Below are positions 17,902 to 26,733 of a DNA stretch of 64,000 nucleotides, piece by piece. Below the pieces are notes generated by a model. That model was not told the DNA's origin. It made no database searches and was given only the letters and a program-made list of their open reading frames with translations. Origin of the DNA: Cognatishimia sp. 1_MG-2023 (GTDB taxonomy: Bacteria; Pseudomonadota; Alphaproteobacteria; Rhodobacterales; Rhodobacteraceae). The stretch is taken from NCBI RefSeq assembly GCF_030548175.1, contig NZ_JAUORX010000004.1:1-64000 (forward strand), written 5' to 3'. Positions within the stretch are counted from its first letter, which is position 1. Each line of letters starts with the position of its first letter. Both the position numbers and the translations under genes were made by a program.

Positions 17902-18798
17902 TTAGGCGGCGGATTTTCGTCCCAATAGCCATTTGAAAAACCGGCCATCGACAAACAAGAGACCGGACAAGATCACAAGCATTCCAAGGAATTGGATCGA
18001 AAACAGCGTTTCTGCCAGAACGAACACACCCAAGAACACGGACGAAACCGGCGCCAGGAAGGTGATCGTTGAAGCGGTTGTGCCGCCCACGCGCGGTATC
18101 AGCCAGAACAGCAGAATAAACGCCGCCGAGGTCAGCAAAAATCCGATAACCACCAAGGCCACCCAGGTTTCTACACGCGTGATCACCGGGACGCCTTCGA
18201 CGACCAAGGCGAGCGGTGAAATCATGACCATTCCCAAGGTCAACGACCAAGCCGTCAGAAGAACGCGATCCAACCCGTCCAGCTTGCGCACCACATTCAA
18301 AGCCAAGGCGTAGCAGATCGGCGCACCAATCGTCAGGATCAGCGCAATCGGGTCAGAGTCGCCCTGCCCGCCAAACGATGGCACCGCCAATAGCACAATG
18401 CCGACAAAGCCCAATGCCACGCCAATGCTGCGCATCACTGTCATTTTCTCACCACCCGGCCAGAAGTGACTGACCAAGACCACCATGACCGGCGTCATGG
18501 CGTTCACAATCCCAGCGGCAGACGAGGTGATGTATTGCTGCGTTAGTGGATAGACGGTCAAAGGGATCGCATATTGAAACGCGCCAAACACCGCCATGAT
18601 ACCCAACAGGTTCAATGGCAGCGCCTTTGGACGTCCTGTCACAAACAGCCAAATCCAACAGCCCAGCGCGCCCATGCCAACGCGGCCCATGCCAACAGAC
18701 AATGGCCCAAGCTCACGCAGCAAAATCTCGTTAAAAAAGAACGACGAGCCCCAAGCTACTGCCAGCACAATGATGTAGGCCCAATATCGCAGCGGCAT
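17902..18798 (-). CDS. EamA/DMT family transporter
   Basis: 298 residues with ten predicted membrane segments in two EamA repeats, the drug/metabolite exporter fold. Starts MPLRYWAYIIVLAVAWGSSFFFNEILLREL; the GSSF motif in helix 1 and the second-repeat APVSSVFLGVFVLAE are typical. Substrate unknown; relatives export amino acids or other metabolites. The neighbouring ArsR gene is divergent and may regulate it. Confidence 0.88.
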   Translation of the reverse strand: MPLRYWAYIIVLAVAWGSSFFFNEILLRELGPLSVGMGRVGMGALGCWIWLFVTGRPKALPLNLLGIMAVFGAFQYAIPLTVYPLTQQYITSSAAGIVNAMTPVMVVLVSHFWPGGEKMTVMRSIGVALGFVGIVLLAVPSFGGQGDSDPIALILTIGAPICYALALNVVRKLDGLDRVLLTAWSLTLGMVMISPLALVVEGVPVITRVETWVALVVIGFLLTSAAFILLFWLIPRVGGTTASTITFLAPVSSVFLGVFVLAETLFSIQFLGMLVILSGLLFVDGRFFKWLLGRKSAA

Positions 18799-18920
18799 TG
18801 CGCTTCCTTCCTTTATTGTTCTTGCAGCCGACTAAGACGCGTTGCAGCGTTAGTCCAATTCAATTTCGTGACGTGCGCAATCACGCTTCGTGCTTCCCCT
18901 TAGCCTGCCCTCTCGGTAGT

Positions 18921-19289
18921 ATGGCGCGGATGAGTGATCTAGACACCATATTTGCCGCTCTGAGCGATCCGACACGCCGCCAAATACTGGCCATGCTGCT
19001 CGAAGATGATATGGCCGTGACCGATGTCGCCGAGCCGTTCGAAATGTCGCTCGCCGCTATTTCCAAACATCTGATCATTCTAACCAAGGCTGGCCTGATC
19101 AGTCAGGAAAAGCGCGGGCGTGTGAAATGGTGCAAGTTAGAGCCTGATTCAATGCGCGAAGCCACGGTTTGGATGCAGGGCTTTGGCCAATTTGAACCGG
19201 TCAACCTAGACGCCTTTGAGCGGTTCCTTGAGACAGAGTTAGAGGCAGGCCCCGACACGCAGCCGGACGAGGCCCCACATCAGGGTTAG
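18921..19289 (+). CDS. ArsR family transcriptional regulator
   Basis: A short winged-helix repressor, 122 residues from the ATG at 18921 (MARMSDLDTIFAALSDPTRRQIL); a second Met three codons later is also possible, and neither has a strong ribosome site. The helix-turn-helix is MAVTDVAEPFEMSLAAISKHLIILTKAGLI, followed by the wing KRGRVKWCKLEP. There is no vicinal Cys pair for arsenic sensing, so it belongs to the metal-independent subgroup often paired with SRPBCC or transporter genes. Divergent from the EamA gene; its stop overlaps the convergent LysR gene by 4 nt. Confidence 0.85.
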   Translation: MARMSDLDTIFAALSDPTRRQILAMLLEDDMAVTDVAEPFEMSLAAISKHLIILTKAGLISQEKRGRVKWCKLEPDSMREATVWMQGFGQFEPVNLDAFERFLETELEAGPDTQPDEAPHQG

Positions 19290-20179
19290 GTCTCGTCTGG
19301 GATATCTGTCCACTCAACCGCGCGTTCTTTTAAGTATTCCAAAAACGCCTGAACCTTTACGGTTCTGTGCAAATCAACATGGGTGACCAGCCAGACAGAG
19401 CCGTGCCACTCACTTTGAGCAGGCCAAATTTGGTGCAACCCTTCGGTTGTTTCCGCACGCCAACGCTGCAAGAAGCCGATGCCCGCGCCATTAAGAACCG
19501 CCTGTTCCAATCCGGCCGGGTCAGTCCCACGGAAGACCACATTTTCACGCGGAACAACGGTGCTTAGCCAGCGATAGAATGGGGCGCGGCTCTTCTCGTT
19601 GTCTGGTCCTACAAATTCATGCTGCGCAAAATCCTGCAGCGTTTCCGGCTTGCCCTTGCGTTCGATGTAGCGGTCAGTGGCATATAGACCAACGTCCAAA
19701 GTGCCCAAGTTTTGAACGACATTATCAGGTTCTTGCGGGACAGCTCCGCCCCGAATGGCGACATGCGCCTCGCCGTATTCCAACCGAAAGACACGGTCAT
19801 CGGTCAAATACCGAATGACCAATCCCGGATGAAGCGCCTGAAAATCCGTTAAGATCGGGGTCAGCCGTTTGGACATGGTCGCCAAGGAAGTGACCACCAG
19901 CTCACCGGTCACATCCGCACCACGGCCTTTTATGCGCCCTTCGAGCTGGCCGAACTGATCGTCCGTTGCCTGCCCAACCCGCATCATGTCTTCGCCCGCC
20001 TCTGTGGCAGTATAGCCGCGCGCGTGCCGTTGAAATAGCTTTACACCCAATCGGGTTTCTAATGCATCAATGTGGCGGATGACGGTGGCGTGGTGCACCC
20101 CCAAAACATCAGCTGCACCGCTTACGGTACCCAAACGCGCGACCTGATATGCCGTGCGGATTTCATCCCAATTATCCAT
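19286..20179 (-). CDS. LysR family transcriptional regulator
   Basis: 297 residues. N-terminal HTH (AYQVARLGTVSGAADVLGVHHATVIRHIDALETRLGVKLFQR), then a periplasmic-binding-like effector domain beginning about residue 90 (GELVVTSLATMSKRLTPILTDFQ). The HTH carries HHATVIRH rather than the commoner S/T-S-x-S. It is divergent from the azoreductase gene with a 104-bp gap that contains ACATT-N7-AATGT, and probably activates that gene. Confidence 0.9.
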   Translation of the reverse strand: MDNWDEIRTAYQVARLGTVSGAADVLGVHHATVIRHIDALETRLGVKLFQRHARGYTATEAGEDMMRVGQATDDQFGQLEGRIKGRGADVTGELVVTSLATMSKRLTPILTDFQALHPGLVIRYLTDDRVFRLEYGEAHVAIRGGAVPQEPDNVVQNLGTLDVGLYATDRYIERKGKPETLQDFAQHEFVGPDNEKSRAPFYRWLSTVVPRENVVFRGTDPAGLEQAVLNGAGIGFLQRWRAETTEGLHQIWPAQSEWHGSVWLVTHVDLHRTVKVQAFLEYLKERAVEWTDIPDET

Positions 20180-20222
20180 TCCAAGACCTGTGCATTAAGG
20201 AACAACTCAAGTGCATTCTGAT

Positions 20223-20239
20223 ACATTGTGTTCAAATGT
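20223..20239. promoter_or_regulatory. Possible LysR site before the azoreductase gene
   Basis: ACATT-N7-AATGT (20223-20227 and 20235-20239) lies in the gap between the divergent LysR and azoreductase genes and contains a T-N11-A frame. TGCATT is also repeated at about 20191 and 20212. Suggestive only. Confidence 0.35.
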
Positions 20240-20283
20240 GCAACGAACAATATTGATTTCCAACGTCACAAAGGATTTCAAAA

Positions 20284-20826
20284 ATGGCTAACACAATTCT
20301 ACACCTCGACGCGTCAGCGCGCCAAACCGGCTCTATCTCACGCGCAAACTCCGCACATATCGTATCTGAACTAAATGCGGATACCGTTCTGCGCCGCGAC
20401 CTGAATGAAGGTGTCCCATTCCTGAATGAAGAATGGGTAACTGCAACATTTACTCCACCAGAAGATCGCACAGAAGCGCAAGCAAAGTCGCTGGAGCTTT
20501 CAGACGCGCTCGTGAAAGAAGTTCAAGCAGCCGACACAATCGTTATCGGCACTGGTTTGTATAACTTCCATGTTCCTGCTGTTCTAAAGGCATGGCTGGA
20601 TCAAATCAGCCGCGCAGGTGTCACATTTAAGTATACCGAAAACGGCCCCAAAGGTTTGCTCGAGGGTAAAAAGGTTATCGTCACCATTGCGACCGGTGGC
20701 GTTCCTGTTGGGACTGAAAATGACTTTGCGTCCCCTTATCTGAAAATGTTCTTTGGCTTCTTGGGCCTAACAGATGTCACAATCCTGAATAACGACGACG
20801 CGTCGGCATATTCAGTTGCGGCCTAA
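20284..20826 (+). CDS. FMN-dependent NADH-azoreductase (AzoR family)
   Basis: Flavodoxin-fold NAD(P)H:quinone/azo reductase. Visible marks are the FMN phosphate loop (LDASARQTGSISR near residues 8-20), GLYNFHVPAVLKAWLDQISRAGVTFKYTE, and ATGGVPVG. At 180 residues it is about 20 shorter than typical AzoR, mainly at the C-terminus. AzoR-type enzymes reduce quinones, nitro and azo compounds during thiol or electrophile stress. Divergent LysR upstream; a strong terminator follows. Confidence 0.88.
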   Translation: MANTILHLDASARQTGSISRANSAHIVSELNADTVLRRDLNEGVPFLNEEWVTATFTPPEDRTEAQAKSLELSDALVKEVQAADTIVIGTGLYNFHVPAVLKAWLDQISRAGVTFKYTENGPKGLLEGKKVIVTIATGGVPVGTENDFASPYLKMFFGFLGLTDVTILNNDDASAYSVAA

Positions 20827-20850
20827 GCAAAGCAATTAACGCTAACTTCT

Positions 20851-20881
20851 AAAACCCCGTAGACCTGTTCTGCGGGGTTTT
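20851..20881. terminator. Terminator between the azoreductase and histidine kinase genes
   Basis: Inverted repeat aaaaccccg / cggggtttt with a loop of about 12 nt; serves both convergent genes. Confidence 0.8.
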
Positions 20882-20905
20882 AACTTTCTTAACTTCACTA
20901 ACGCA

Positions 20906-22972
20906 CTAACCAGCGGCATTGGCCGTCTTGGGTTGCGCTGCGTCCGTTTCCGCACTGGCCTTTGGGACGGTGAAGGAAAACGTGCTTCCCTCATTCAATC
21001 GACTCTTCGCAGAAATCTGACCGCCATGCAGCTCGACGATCTTCTTTGAAATCGCCATACCCAACCCTGTTCCGCCAGCTTTACGGCGCGAGCTGGAATC
21101 GACTTGTGTGAACTTTTCAAACACGGATTCCAAACGGTCTTCGGGAATACCACAGCCCGTATCGGTCACACTGATCCTTAGGAAAGCCCCGACATCCGCT
21201 GTTGTTATCCGTAGGCCGCCAGTGTCTGTGAACTTTAAAGCATTGCCGATGATGTTGATAAACACCTGACGCAAGCGCACCTCGTCCACTGCGATCAACT
21301 GCGACGGCACATCAGCCTCTAGTGTCAGTGATTTGCTCTCTGCTTTTTGCGAGAAGTCTTCAATCAAGTCCTCCACCAGCTCAGCCACATCCAGCGTATC
21401 TATGGACATATCCATGCGTCCCGCTTCGATCTTGGAGAAGTCCAACACGTCATTGATTAACGTCAACAGGTGCTTGGCAGAACGCTCGACCTTTCCGGCC
21501 AGCGACTTCAGCGATACCAGCAAGGCATCGACGTCCTCTTTGATCACTGCCCCTTCCTCGCCTTTGGCTTCTAACGTTGCAAAAAGCTTATTCGCTGCGG
21601 GCAACAGCTCGGGCTTACATAAGAACGGAGTGCCCCCCAGAACCACAGTCAAAGGGGTGCGCAACTCGTGGCTCATGACATCCAAGAATTCTGACTTTGC
21701 TTGGTTCGCCCGCTCTGCTGTTTCCTTGGCGGTTTTCAGTTCAGTAATATCCACCCGGAACCCAACGGTACTGCCGTCTGGCGTCCGCGATTCCGCGATC
21801 TTTAGCCAACGTCCATTATCAAGCTTTTGCTCAACGACACGATTGGCGGCTTTGTGGTCTTGCAACCGCTCTGCCAAGAACTCTTCTTCACGCCCCTCAG
21901 CTTCTGAATACTGTCCGCGCTCGATCCCAATGCGGATAATGTCTTCGAACTTGGCCCCCGGAACAAAGAGGTCGGCTGACACCGCATACAGCTCTTTGTA
22001 TTTATCATTGCAAATGATCATCCGATCATCGGGGTCATATAAAGCAAAGCCGTCATCAATGCTGTTGATCGCATTGGTCAGCTGCGCAATTGCGCGTATT
22101 CGCAATTGCACCAACCGCAACGCCGTCCAAATCACCGCAAGCAATACAAGCCCACCGACAACAAAGCTTAAGCGCAGCTGCATCAACATACCCGCCGGCG
22201 GAATCCATCCTGCAGAAGGAGTCGCCGCTGCAAACCAACTGCCAACAGGCAATTCGATTTTACGTGTCACTGGCATCTCTGCAAATGTATGCGGCTGCCC
22301 GACAAAGACATCGCCCATCGGACCGGACGCATCCCGCCCCCGGATCGCCAACCGAAACGGTGCATCTGCGACGCCGGCCTCTTCAAAAATCTCATCAACG
22401 TCCAGCACCAACGAGATCACACCCCACAACTGTAGTCCCAGTTCTGCGGGATCAGAAACGCGAATACCACTTCTCAAAATCAAACCACGTCCGCCCTGCA
22501 CCAAGTTCACTGGTCCCGCGACGACAACGCCAGCAGCTTCTGTTGCGCGCTGTACCGCATCCAGCTGATCGGGCCGCTTGCGGTAATCTAGTCCCAAAAC
22601 CGCTTCATTGCCTTCCAAGGGGTACACGCGATCCACAACCAAATCTGGTGCAACCGCGACCGACTTGAGCTCGCTATGATCTGCGAAAAACGCCTCTGCA
22701 ATCCGTGCGAATTGCGCTTTGCTCATATTGGGATCAAGCGACAGCATACTTTCCATCGCCCGCAACACATGTGCGTTGTGCGAAATGTGCATTTCCAGTG
22801 ACGAGGAAAGTTCATCAAGGCCTTGCTGAATTTCTGCCCGCGCGCGCGCGTCAACGTCCGCCAATCGCTGGCGTTCAAAAAAGAACCAAAAAGTAGCGGT
22901 GAGCAAACAAATTAAAATTAAAGAACTGGCGTAATACGATGCCCAAAGTACTTTGTTTCGTTTGCCTTCCAT
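20906..22972 (-). CDS. Membrane sensor histidine kinase with CHASE and PAS domains
   Basis: 688 residues: membrane segment 11-32, periplasmic CHASE-like domain about 60-240, second membrane segment about 265-285, PAS domain about 295-415, DHp domain with phospho-acceptor His435 (SHELRTP), and a HATPase domain with N-box Asn577, G1 DTGCGIP (604-610) and G2 GGTGLG. The two helices of the DHp domain are separated by an extra stretch of about 45 residues (about 445-490). There is no receiver domain and no response regulator gene beside it, so the partner is encoded elsewhere. CHASE domains sense small extracellular ligands; the signal is unknown. The C-terminal tail is Ala/Thr-rich. Confidence 0.92.
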   Translation of the reverse strand: MEGKRNKVLWASYYASSLILICLLTATFWFFFERQRLADVDARARAEIQQGLDELSSSLEMHISHNAHVLRAMESMLSLDPNMSKAQFARIAEAFFADHSELKSVAVAPDLVVDRVYPLEGNEAVLGLDYRKRPDQLDAVQRATEAAGVVVAGPVNLVQGGRGLILRSGIRVSDPAELGLQLWGVISLVLDVDEIFEEAGVADAPFRLAIRGRDASGPMGDVFVGQPHTFAEMPVTRKIELPVGSWFAAATPSAGWIPPAGMLMQLRLSFVVGGLVLLAVIWTALRLVQLRIRAIAQLTNAINSIDDGFALYDPDDRMIICNDKYKELYAVSADLFVPGAKFEDIIRIGIERGQYSEAEGREEEFLAERLQDHKAANRVVEQKLDNGRWLKIAESRTPDGSTVGFRVDITELKTAKETAERANQAKSEFLDVMSHELRTPLTVVLGGTPFLCKPELLPAANKLFATLEAKGEEGAVIKEDVDALLVSLKSLAGKVERSAKHLLTLINDVLDFSKIEAGRMDMSIDTLDVAELVEDLIEDFSQKAESKSLTLEADVPSQLIAVDEVRLRQVFINIIGNALKFTDTGGLRITTADVGAFLRISVTDTGCGIPEDRLESVFEKFTQVDSSSRRKAGGTGLGMAISKKIVELHGGQISAKSRLNEGSTFSFTVPKASAETDAAQPKTANAAG

Positions 22973-23179
22973 TCACGTTTCCCGAATTAAGGATAACTAT
23001 CGATAGTCGCGGCGGGCCAAACAACGGCCCTCACCCTTTGTACGACAATTGATATCCCACCTGTCAACCTCAGGTGGTGCACTTTGGTAACTGGGCATTA
23101 ACCTGCCAAATCCTATGCCTCATATTTCAAACCAGTTTCGCAACAAAACTTGACTCTTCACCGCGAGCGGTTTACCCGC

Positions 23180-23267
23180 ATCCCAATTCCGGGAGTCCTA
23201 TATGCTTCCGGTCCCATGGCCTTATGGCCGGGATCGCCCCCCGTCAGCGAGTTTCGCCCACGGGGGC
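23180..23267 (+). ncRNA. Structured leader RNA upstream of ffh (unrecognised)
   Basis: Three consecutive hairpins precede ffh: tccc-aattcc-ggga (23181-23194); tccc-at-ggcc-ttat-ggcc-ggga (23212-23233); and an extended stem cccccgt-ca-gcga-gtt-tcgc-cc-acggggg (23238-23266). No T-run follows, so they are not simple terminators. I checked for the SRP 4.5S signature (GGAAGGAAGCA) on both strands and it is absent. Most likely a 5' leader controlling ffh, or a separate small RNA. The remainder of 22973-23348 shows no gene. Confidence 0.4.
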
Positions 23268-23348
23268 ATTCTTGTATGGGGCTAGCACTTGAGCGGATCG
23301 TGCCTATCTCGATCCACATGGAAACAGGCTGAAAAGGAGCCGAAAGCG

Positions 23349-24869
23349 ATGTTTGAAAATCTAAGCGAACGCCTTTCTGGTGTCTTTGATCGCCTGACCA
23401 AACAGGGTGCCCTGTCTGACGAAGATGTCAAAACCGCCCTGCGCGAAGTCCGTGTTGCCCTGCTAGAGGCTGACGTCTCGCTTCCGGTTGCGCGTGATTT
23501 CGTCAAAGCAGTGCAGGAAAAGGCCACAGGCCAATCTGTCACCAAATCCGTCACACCGGGTCAGCAAGTTGTCAAAATCGTCCATGACGAGCTGCAACAT
23601 GTTCTGGCGGGCGATGATGAAAACCCCGGTGCGCTGAAAATCGACAACGCGCCCGCACCGATCTTGATGGTTGGTCTGCAAGGTTCCGGTAAAACCACAA
23701 CAACCGGTAAGCTCGCCAAACGCCTAAAAGAAAAAGAGGGCAAGCGCGTTCTCTTGGCCTCGCTCGACATCTACCGCCCAGCGGCGATGCAGCAGCTTGA
23801 GATCCTCGGCAAACAAATCGGCGTTGATACCCTGCCTATCGTGGCAGGCGAATCCGCGGTTCAGATTGCCAAACGTGCAAAACAACAAGCCACACTTGCT
23901 GGCTATGACGTCTACATGCTCGATACCGCAGGCCGCCTGCAAATCGACGAGACCCTCATGCAAGAGGTCGAAGACGTCCGCGACGCGGTCAACCCACGCG
24001 AAACCCTTCTGGTGGTCGATGGCCTAACCGGTCAGGTCGCGGTTGAGGTTGCCGAAGAGTTCGACGGCAAAATCGGCATCTCTGGTGTTGTCCTAACGCG
24101 TATGGATGGCGACGGCCGTGGTGGTGCAGCCCTGTCTATGCGCGCTGTCACAGGTAAGCCGATCAAATTCGTCGGTCTCGGCGAAAAGATGGACGCGCTG
24201 GAAACATTCGAACCAGAACGTATCGCGGGCCGAATCCTTGGCATGGGCGACATCGTTGCCCTTGTTGAGAAAGCTCAAGAAACCATCGAGGCTGAACAAG
24301 CCGAACGCATGATGAAGCGCTTCCAAAAGGGCCGCTTCAACATGAACGACCTGAAAATGCAGCTTGAGCAAATGATCAAGATGGGCGGCATGGAAGGCGT
24401 GATGGGAATGATGCCCGGCATGGCCAAGATGAAAAATCAGGTCAAAGAAGCAGGCATGGACGACAAAATCCTGAAACAGCAAATCGCGCTGATTCAGTCG
24501 ATGACCAAAATGGAACGCGCCAACCCGCAAATCCTACAAGCCTCCCGCAAAAAGCGGATCGCCAAAGGTGCCGGTATGGAAGTTGCTGATCTGAACAAAC
24601 TTCTGAAAATGCAGCGCCAGATGGCGGACATGATGAAGAAGATGGGCAAAATGGGCAAAGGCGGCATGCTGAAACAAGCTATGAAAGGCATGTTCGGCGG
24701 CAAAGGCGGCCCAGAGATGCCAGCAGGCATGGACCCTTCCCAAATGGACCCAAAAGCGCTTGAAGCGGCAGCCAAAAAACTTGGCGCTGGCGGCATGGGC
24801 GGCCTTCCGGGTCTTGGCGGTGGCGGCGGCCTACCACCCGGTCTTTCCGGCTTTGGGAAAAAGAAATAA
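23349..24869 (+). CDS. ffh: Signal recognition particle protein Ffh
   Basis: GTPase that binds signal sequences and 4.5S RNA and targets ribosomes to FtsY at the membrane. The ATG at 23349 follows AAGGAG at good spacing and gives 506 residues starting MFENLSERLSGVFDRLTKQG. N domain about 1-90, G domain with P-loop GLQGSGKTTTTGKLAK, DTAGR and TRMDGDGRGGAA, and a Met-rich M domain about 300-430, followed by a Gly/Met/Lys-rich tail. The following GNAT gene starts at the base after its stop. Confidence 0.98.
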   Translation: MFENLSERLSGVFDRLTKQGALSDEDVKTALREVRVALLEADVSLPVARDFVKAVQEKATGQSVTKSVTPGQQVVKIVHDELQHVLAGDDENPGALKIDNAPAPILMVGLQGSGKTTTTGKLAKRLKEKEGKRVLLASLDIYRPAAMQQLEILGKQIGVDTLPIVAGESAVQIAKRAKQQATLAGYDVYMLDTAGRLQIDETLMQEVEDVRDAVNPRETLLVVDGLTGQVAVEVAEEFDGKIGISGVVLTRMDGDGRGGAALSMRAVTGKPIKFVGLGEKMDALETFEPERIAGRILGMGDIVALVEKAQETIEAEQAERMMKRFQKGRFNMNDLKMQLEQMIKMGGMEGVMGMMPGMAKMKNQVKEAGMDDKILKQQIALIQSMTKMERANPQILQASRKKRIAKGAGMEVADLNKLLKMQRQMADMMKKMGKMGKGGMLKQAMKGMFGGKGGPEMPAGMDPSQMDPKALEAAAKKLGAGGMGGLPGLGGGGGLPPGLSGFGKKK

Positions 24870-25409
24870 GTGACCGACACGCCGATCATAACCACGGATC
24901 GTTTGATCCTGCGCAAGCCTGCGGCGCGTGACCTCGATTCTGTGGTCGCGTTCTTTCAGTCTGAGCGCGCGGAATATGTCGGCGGCCCATATACAATGGG
25001 CAAAGCATGGCGTCAGTTCGCTGCCGAAGTGGGCCACTGGGATCTGCTTGGCTACGGCATGTGGGCCGTAACAACCAAAGACAATGACAACATCATTGGT
25101 CTAATCGGCCCATGGACTCCGGGCGATTGGCCCGAAACTGAAATCGGTTGGTTCATGCTGAACGGCTCCGAAGGCAAAGGCTACGCATTCGAAGCGGCGC
25201 AAGCCGCGCTTCACCATGCCTTCGAAGTCCTCGATTGGGAAACCGCCGTTAGCTACATAGACAAAGACAACATTCGGTCTATCGCATTGGCCGAACGCCT
25301 TGGGGCTAAGCTTGACCCAGAGGCACCACAGCCAAAGCCCGATCAGCCGTGCCTGATCTACCGCCACCCACGCCCTGAACCTGACGGCAATGTGGAGGCC
25401 TACGCATGA
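24870..25409 (+). CDS. GNAT family N-acetyltransferase (first of a pair)
   Basis: 179 residues in the RimJ/RimL-like GNAT class: TDRLILRKPAARDLD at the N-terminus, FMLNGSEGKGYAFEAAQAAL containing the acetyl-CoA loop, and SIALAERLGAKLD near the C-terminus. GTG start immediately after the ffh stop, so it is translated by coupling. It shares YVGGPY and general layout with the next gene, indicating a tandem duplication. Acceptor unknown. Confidence 0.88.
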   Translation: MTDTPIITTDRLILRKPAARDLDSVVAFFQSERAEYVGGPYTMGKAWRQFAAEVGHWDLLGYGMWAVTTKDNDNIIGLIGPWTPGDWPETEIGWFMLNGSEGKGYAFEAAQAALHHAFEVLDWETAVSYIDKDNIRSIALAERLGAKLDPEAPQPKPDQPCLIYRHPRPEPDGNVEAYA

Positions 25410-25993
25410 CCTATGCTTGCGAAATGCCATCCACCGGTGTTGCGGCGGACATTGCTGCGCAAATCACCAGCACCGTTCCCCAGCTTGCGACAACACGCCT
25501 GACGCTGCGTGCGCCATGTGTCGAAGACTTCGCGGTCTATGCAGAGATCGTCTGCACAGACCGCGGCATTTACGTTGGCGGCCCTTACAGCCGCGAAGAT
25601 GGTTGGTTCGATTTCATCCAGCTTTCGTCTAACTGGATGCTACATGGACATGGCGGGTGGGCCGTTGAAACCAAAGCAGGGGAACTGCTTGGTTTTGTTA
25701 TCATCGGCCTAGAGCCCGGTGATCAAGAGCCAGAGCTAGGCTTTCTGTTTACCGCAAAGGCAGAAGGTCAGGGGATCGCCGCCGAAGCGGCCACGGCTGC
25801 GCTCGACTTTGCAGCCAACACGCTAAAGCGCGATACACTGGTTAGCTACATTGATCCTGCGAACGAACGTTCGATCGCGTTGGCCAAGCGTCTTGGCGGA
25901 ATGCCGGACGGCACCGTCCAAGAAGACGGCGCACTGATGCTGATCTACCGTTACACCCTCTCCGCCACGGTCCATCAGGAGACATTGCCATGA
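25406..25993 (+). CDS. GNAT family N-acetyltransferase (second of a pair)
   Basis: 195 residues; the first 25 are an extra leader before TTRLTLRAPCVEDF. Shares YVGGPY, the acetyl-CoA loop (FTAKAEGQGIAAEAATAAL) and SIALAKRLGG with its neighbour. ATG overlaps the first GNAT stop by 4 nt, and its own stop overlaps the chorismate mutase start by 4 nt, so ffh, both GNATs and aroQ form one coupled unit. Substrate unknown. Confidence 0.87.
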   Translation: MTYACEMPSTGVAADIAAQITSTVPQLATTRLTLRAPCVEDFAVYAEIVCTDRGIYVGGPYSREDGWFDFIQLSSNWMLHGHGGWAVETKAGELLGFVIIGLEPGDQEPELGFLFTAKAEGQGIAAEAATAALDFAANTLKRDTLVSYIDPANERSIALAKRLGGMPDGTVQEDGALMLIYRYTLSATVHQETLP

Positions 25994-26286
25994 CTGACGC
26001 CGTAACCCGCGCAGCCGAGCTGCTAAAAGAACATCGCGAAAGCATTGATCGCCTCGACGCGATCCTCGTCTATACCTTGGGCGAGCGCTTTAAACACACA
26101 CAGGCCGTGGGCGAGCTGAAAGCTGAACACGACCTTCCGCCATCTGACCCAGCCCGTGAGGCAAAGCAGATTGCACGCCTAGAAGATCTGGCAAGCCGGG
26201 CCCACCTGGACCCCGATTTTGCCAAGGCTTTCCTGAATTTCATCATTCAGGAAGTCATCCGTCATCACAAGAAACACCAGGAATAA
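25990..26286 (+). CDS. Chorismate mutase, AroQ class
   Basis: All-helical 98-residue protein converting chorismate to prephenate for Phe and Tyr synthesis. Marks are LLKEHRESIDRLDAILVYTLGERFKHTQAVGELKAEH and the C-terminal FLNFIIQEVIRHHKKHQ. In Rhodobacteraceae a small chorismate mutase is often found between ffh and rpsP, as here. Dimeric AroQ monomers of about 90-100 residues are normal. Confidence 0.92.
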   Translation: MTDAVTRAAELLKEHRESIDRLDAILVYTLGERFKHTQAVGELKAEHDLPPSDPAREAKQIARLEDLASRAHLDPDFAKAFLNFIIQEVIRHHKKHQE

Positions 26287-26329
26287 CAGGGATACGTCCC
26301 TGCTCACGCCATTATAGGAGATACTCACC

Positions 26330-26716
26330 ATGGCTATGAAAATTCGTCTCGCCCGCGGCGGTTCTAAAAAGCGTCCTTTCTATCGCATCGTTGCAGCGGA
26401 CTCCCGCATGCCACGTGATGGCCGCTTCATCGAAAAACTGGGCACATACAACCCACTGCTGCCAAAAGACAGCGAAGAGCGCGTACAAATGAACGTAGAG
26501 CGCGTTCAGTACTGGTTGGGTGAAGGCGCACAGGTCACTGACCGTGTATCTCGTTTCCTCGAAGCCGCTGGCATCGTAGCGAAAAAAGAGCGCTCCAACC
26601 CTAAGAAAGCGGTTCCAGGCAAAAAAGCTCAAGAGCGCGCAGAAGAAAAAGCATCTAAAGCAGCAGCAGCGGCCGAAGCGGCAGCAGCTCCAGCTGAAGA
26701 AGCAGCGGCTGAATAA
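26330..26716 (+). CDS. rpsP: 30S ribosomal protein S16
   Basis: Small-subunit assembly protein. Starts [42 protein letters not shown], the unmistakable S16 opening; the ATG at 26330 follows AGGAG. The 128 residues include an alphaproteobacterial Lys/Ala/Glu-rich tail from about 88 onward. It would normally be followed directly by rimM and trmD; here bluB and three other genes intervene. Confidence 0.98.
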   Translation: MAMKIRLARGGSKKRPFYRIVAADSRMPRDGRFIEKLGTYNPLLPKDSEERVQMNVERVQYWLGEGAQVTDRVSRFLEAAGIVAKKERSNPKKAVPGKKAQERAEEKASKAAAAAEAAAAPAEEAAAE

Positions 26717-26733
26717 GCCCGCGTATTTCTGGA

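Noticed and set aside
23180-23267. 4.5S SRP RNA next to ffh
   Set aside because: The invariant GGAAGGAAGCA loop is missing on both strands and the fold is three short hairpins, not one long one.
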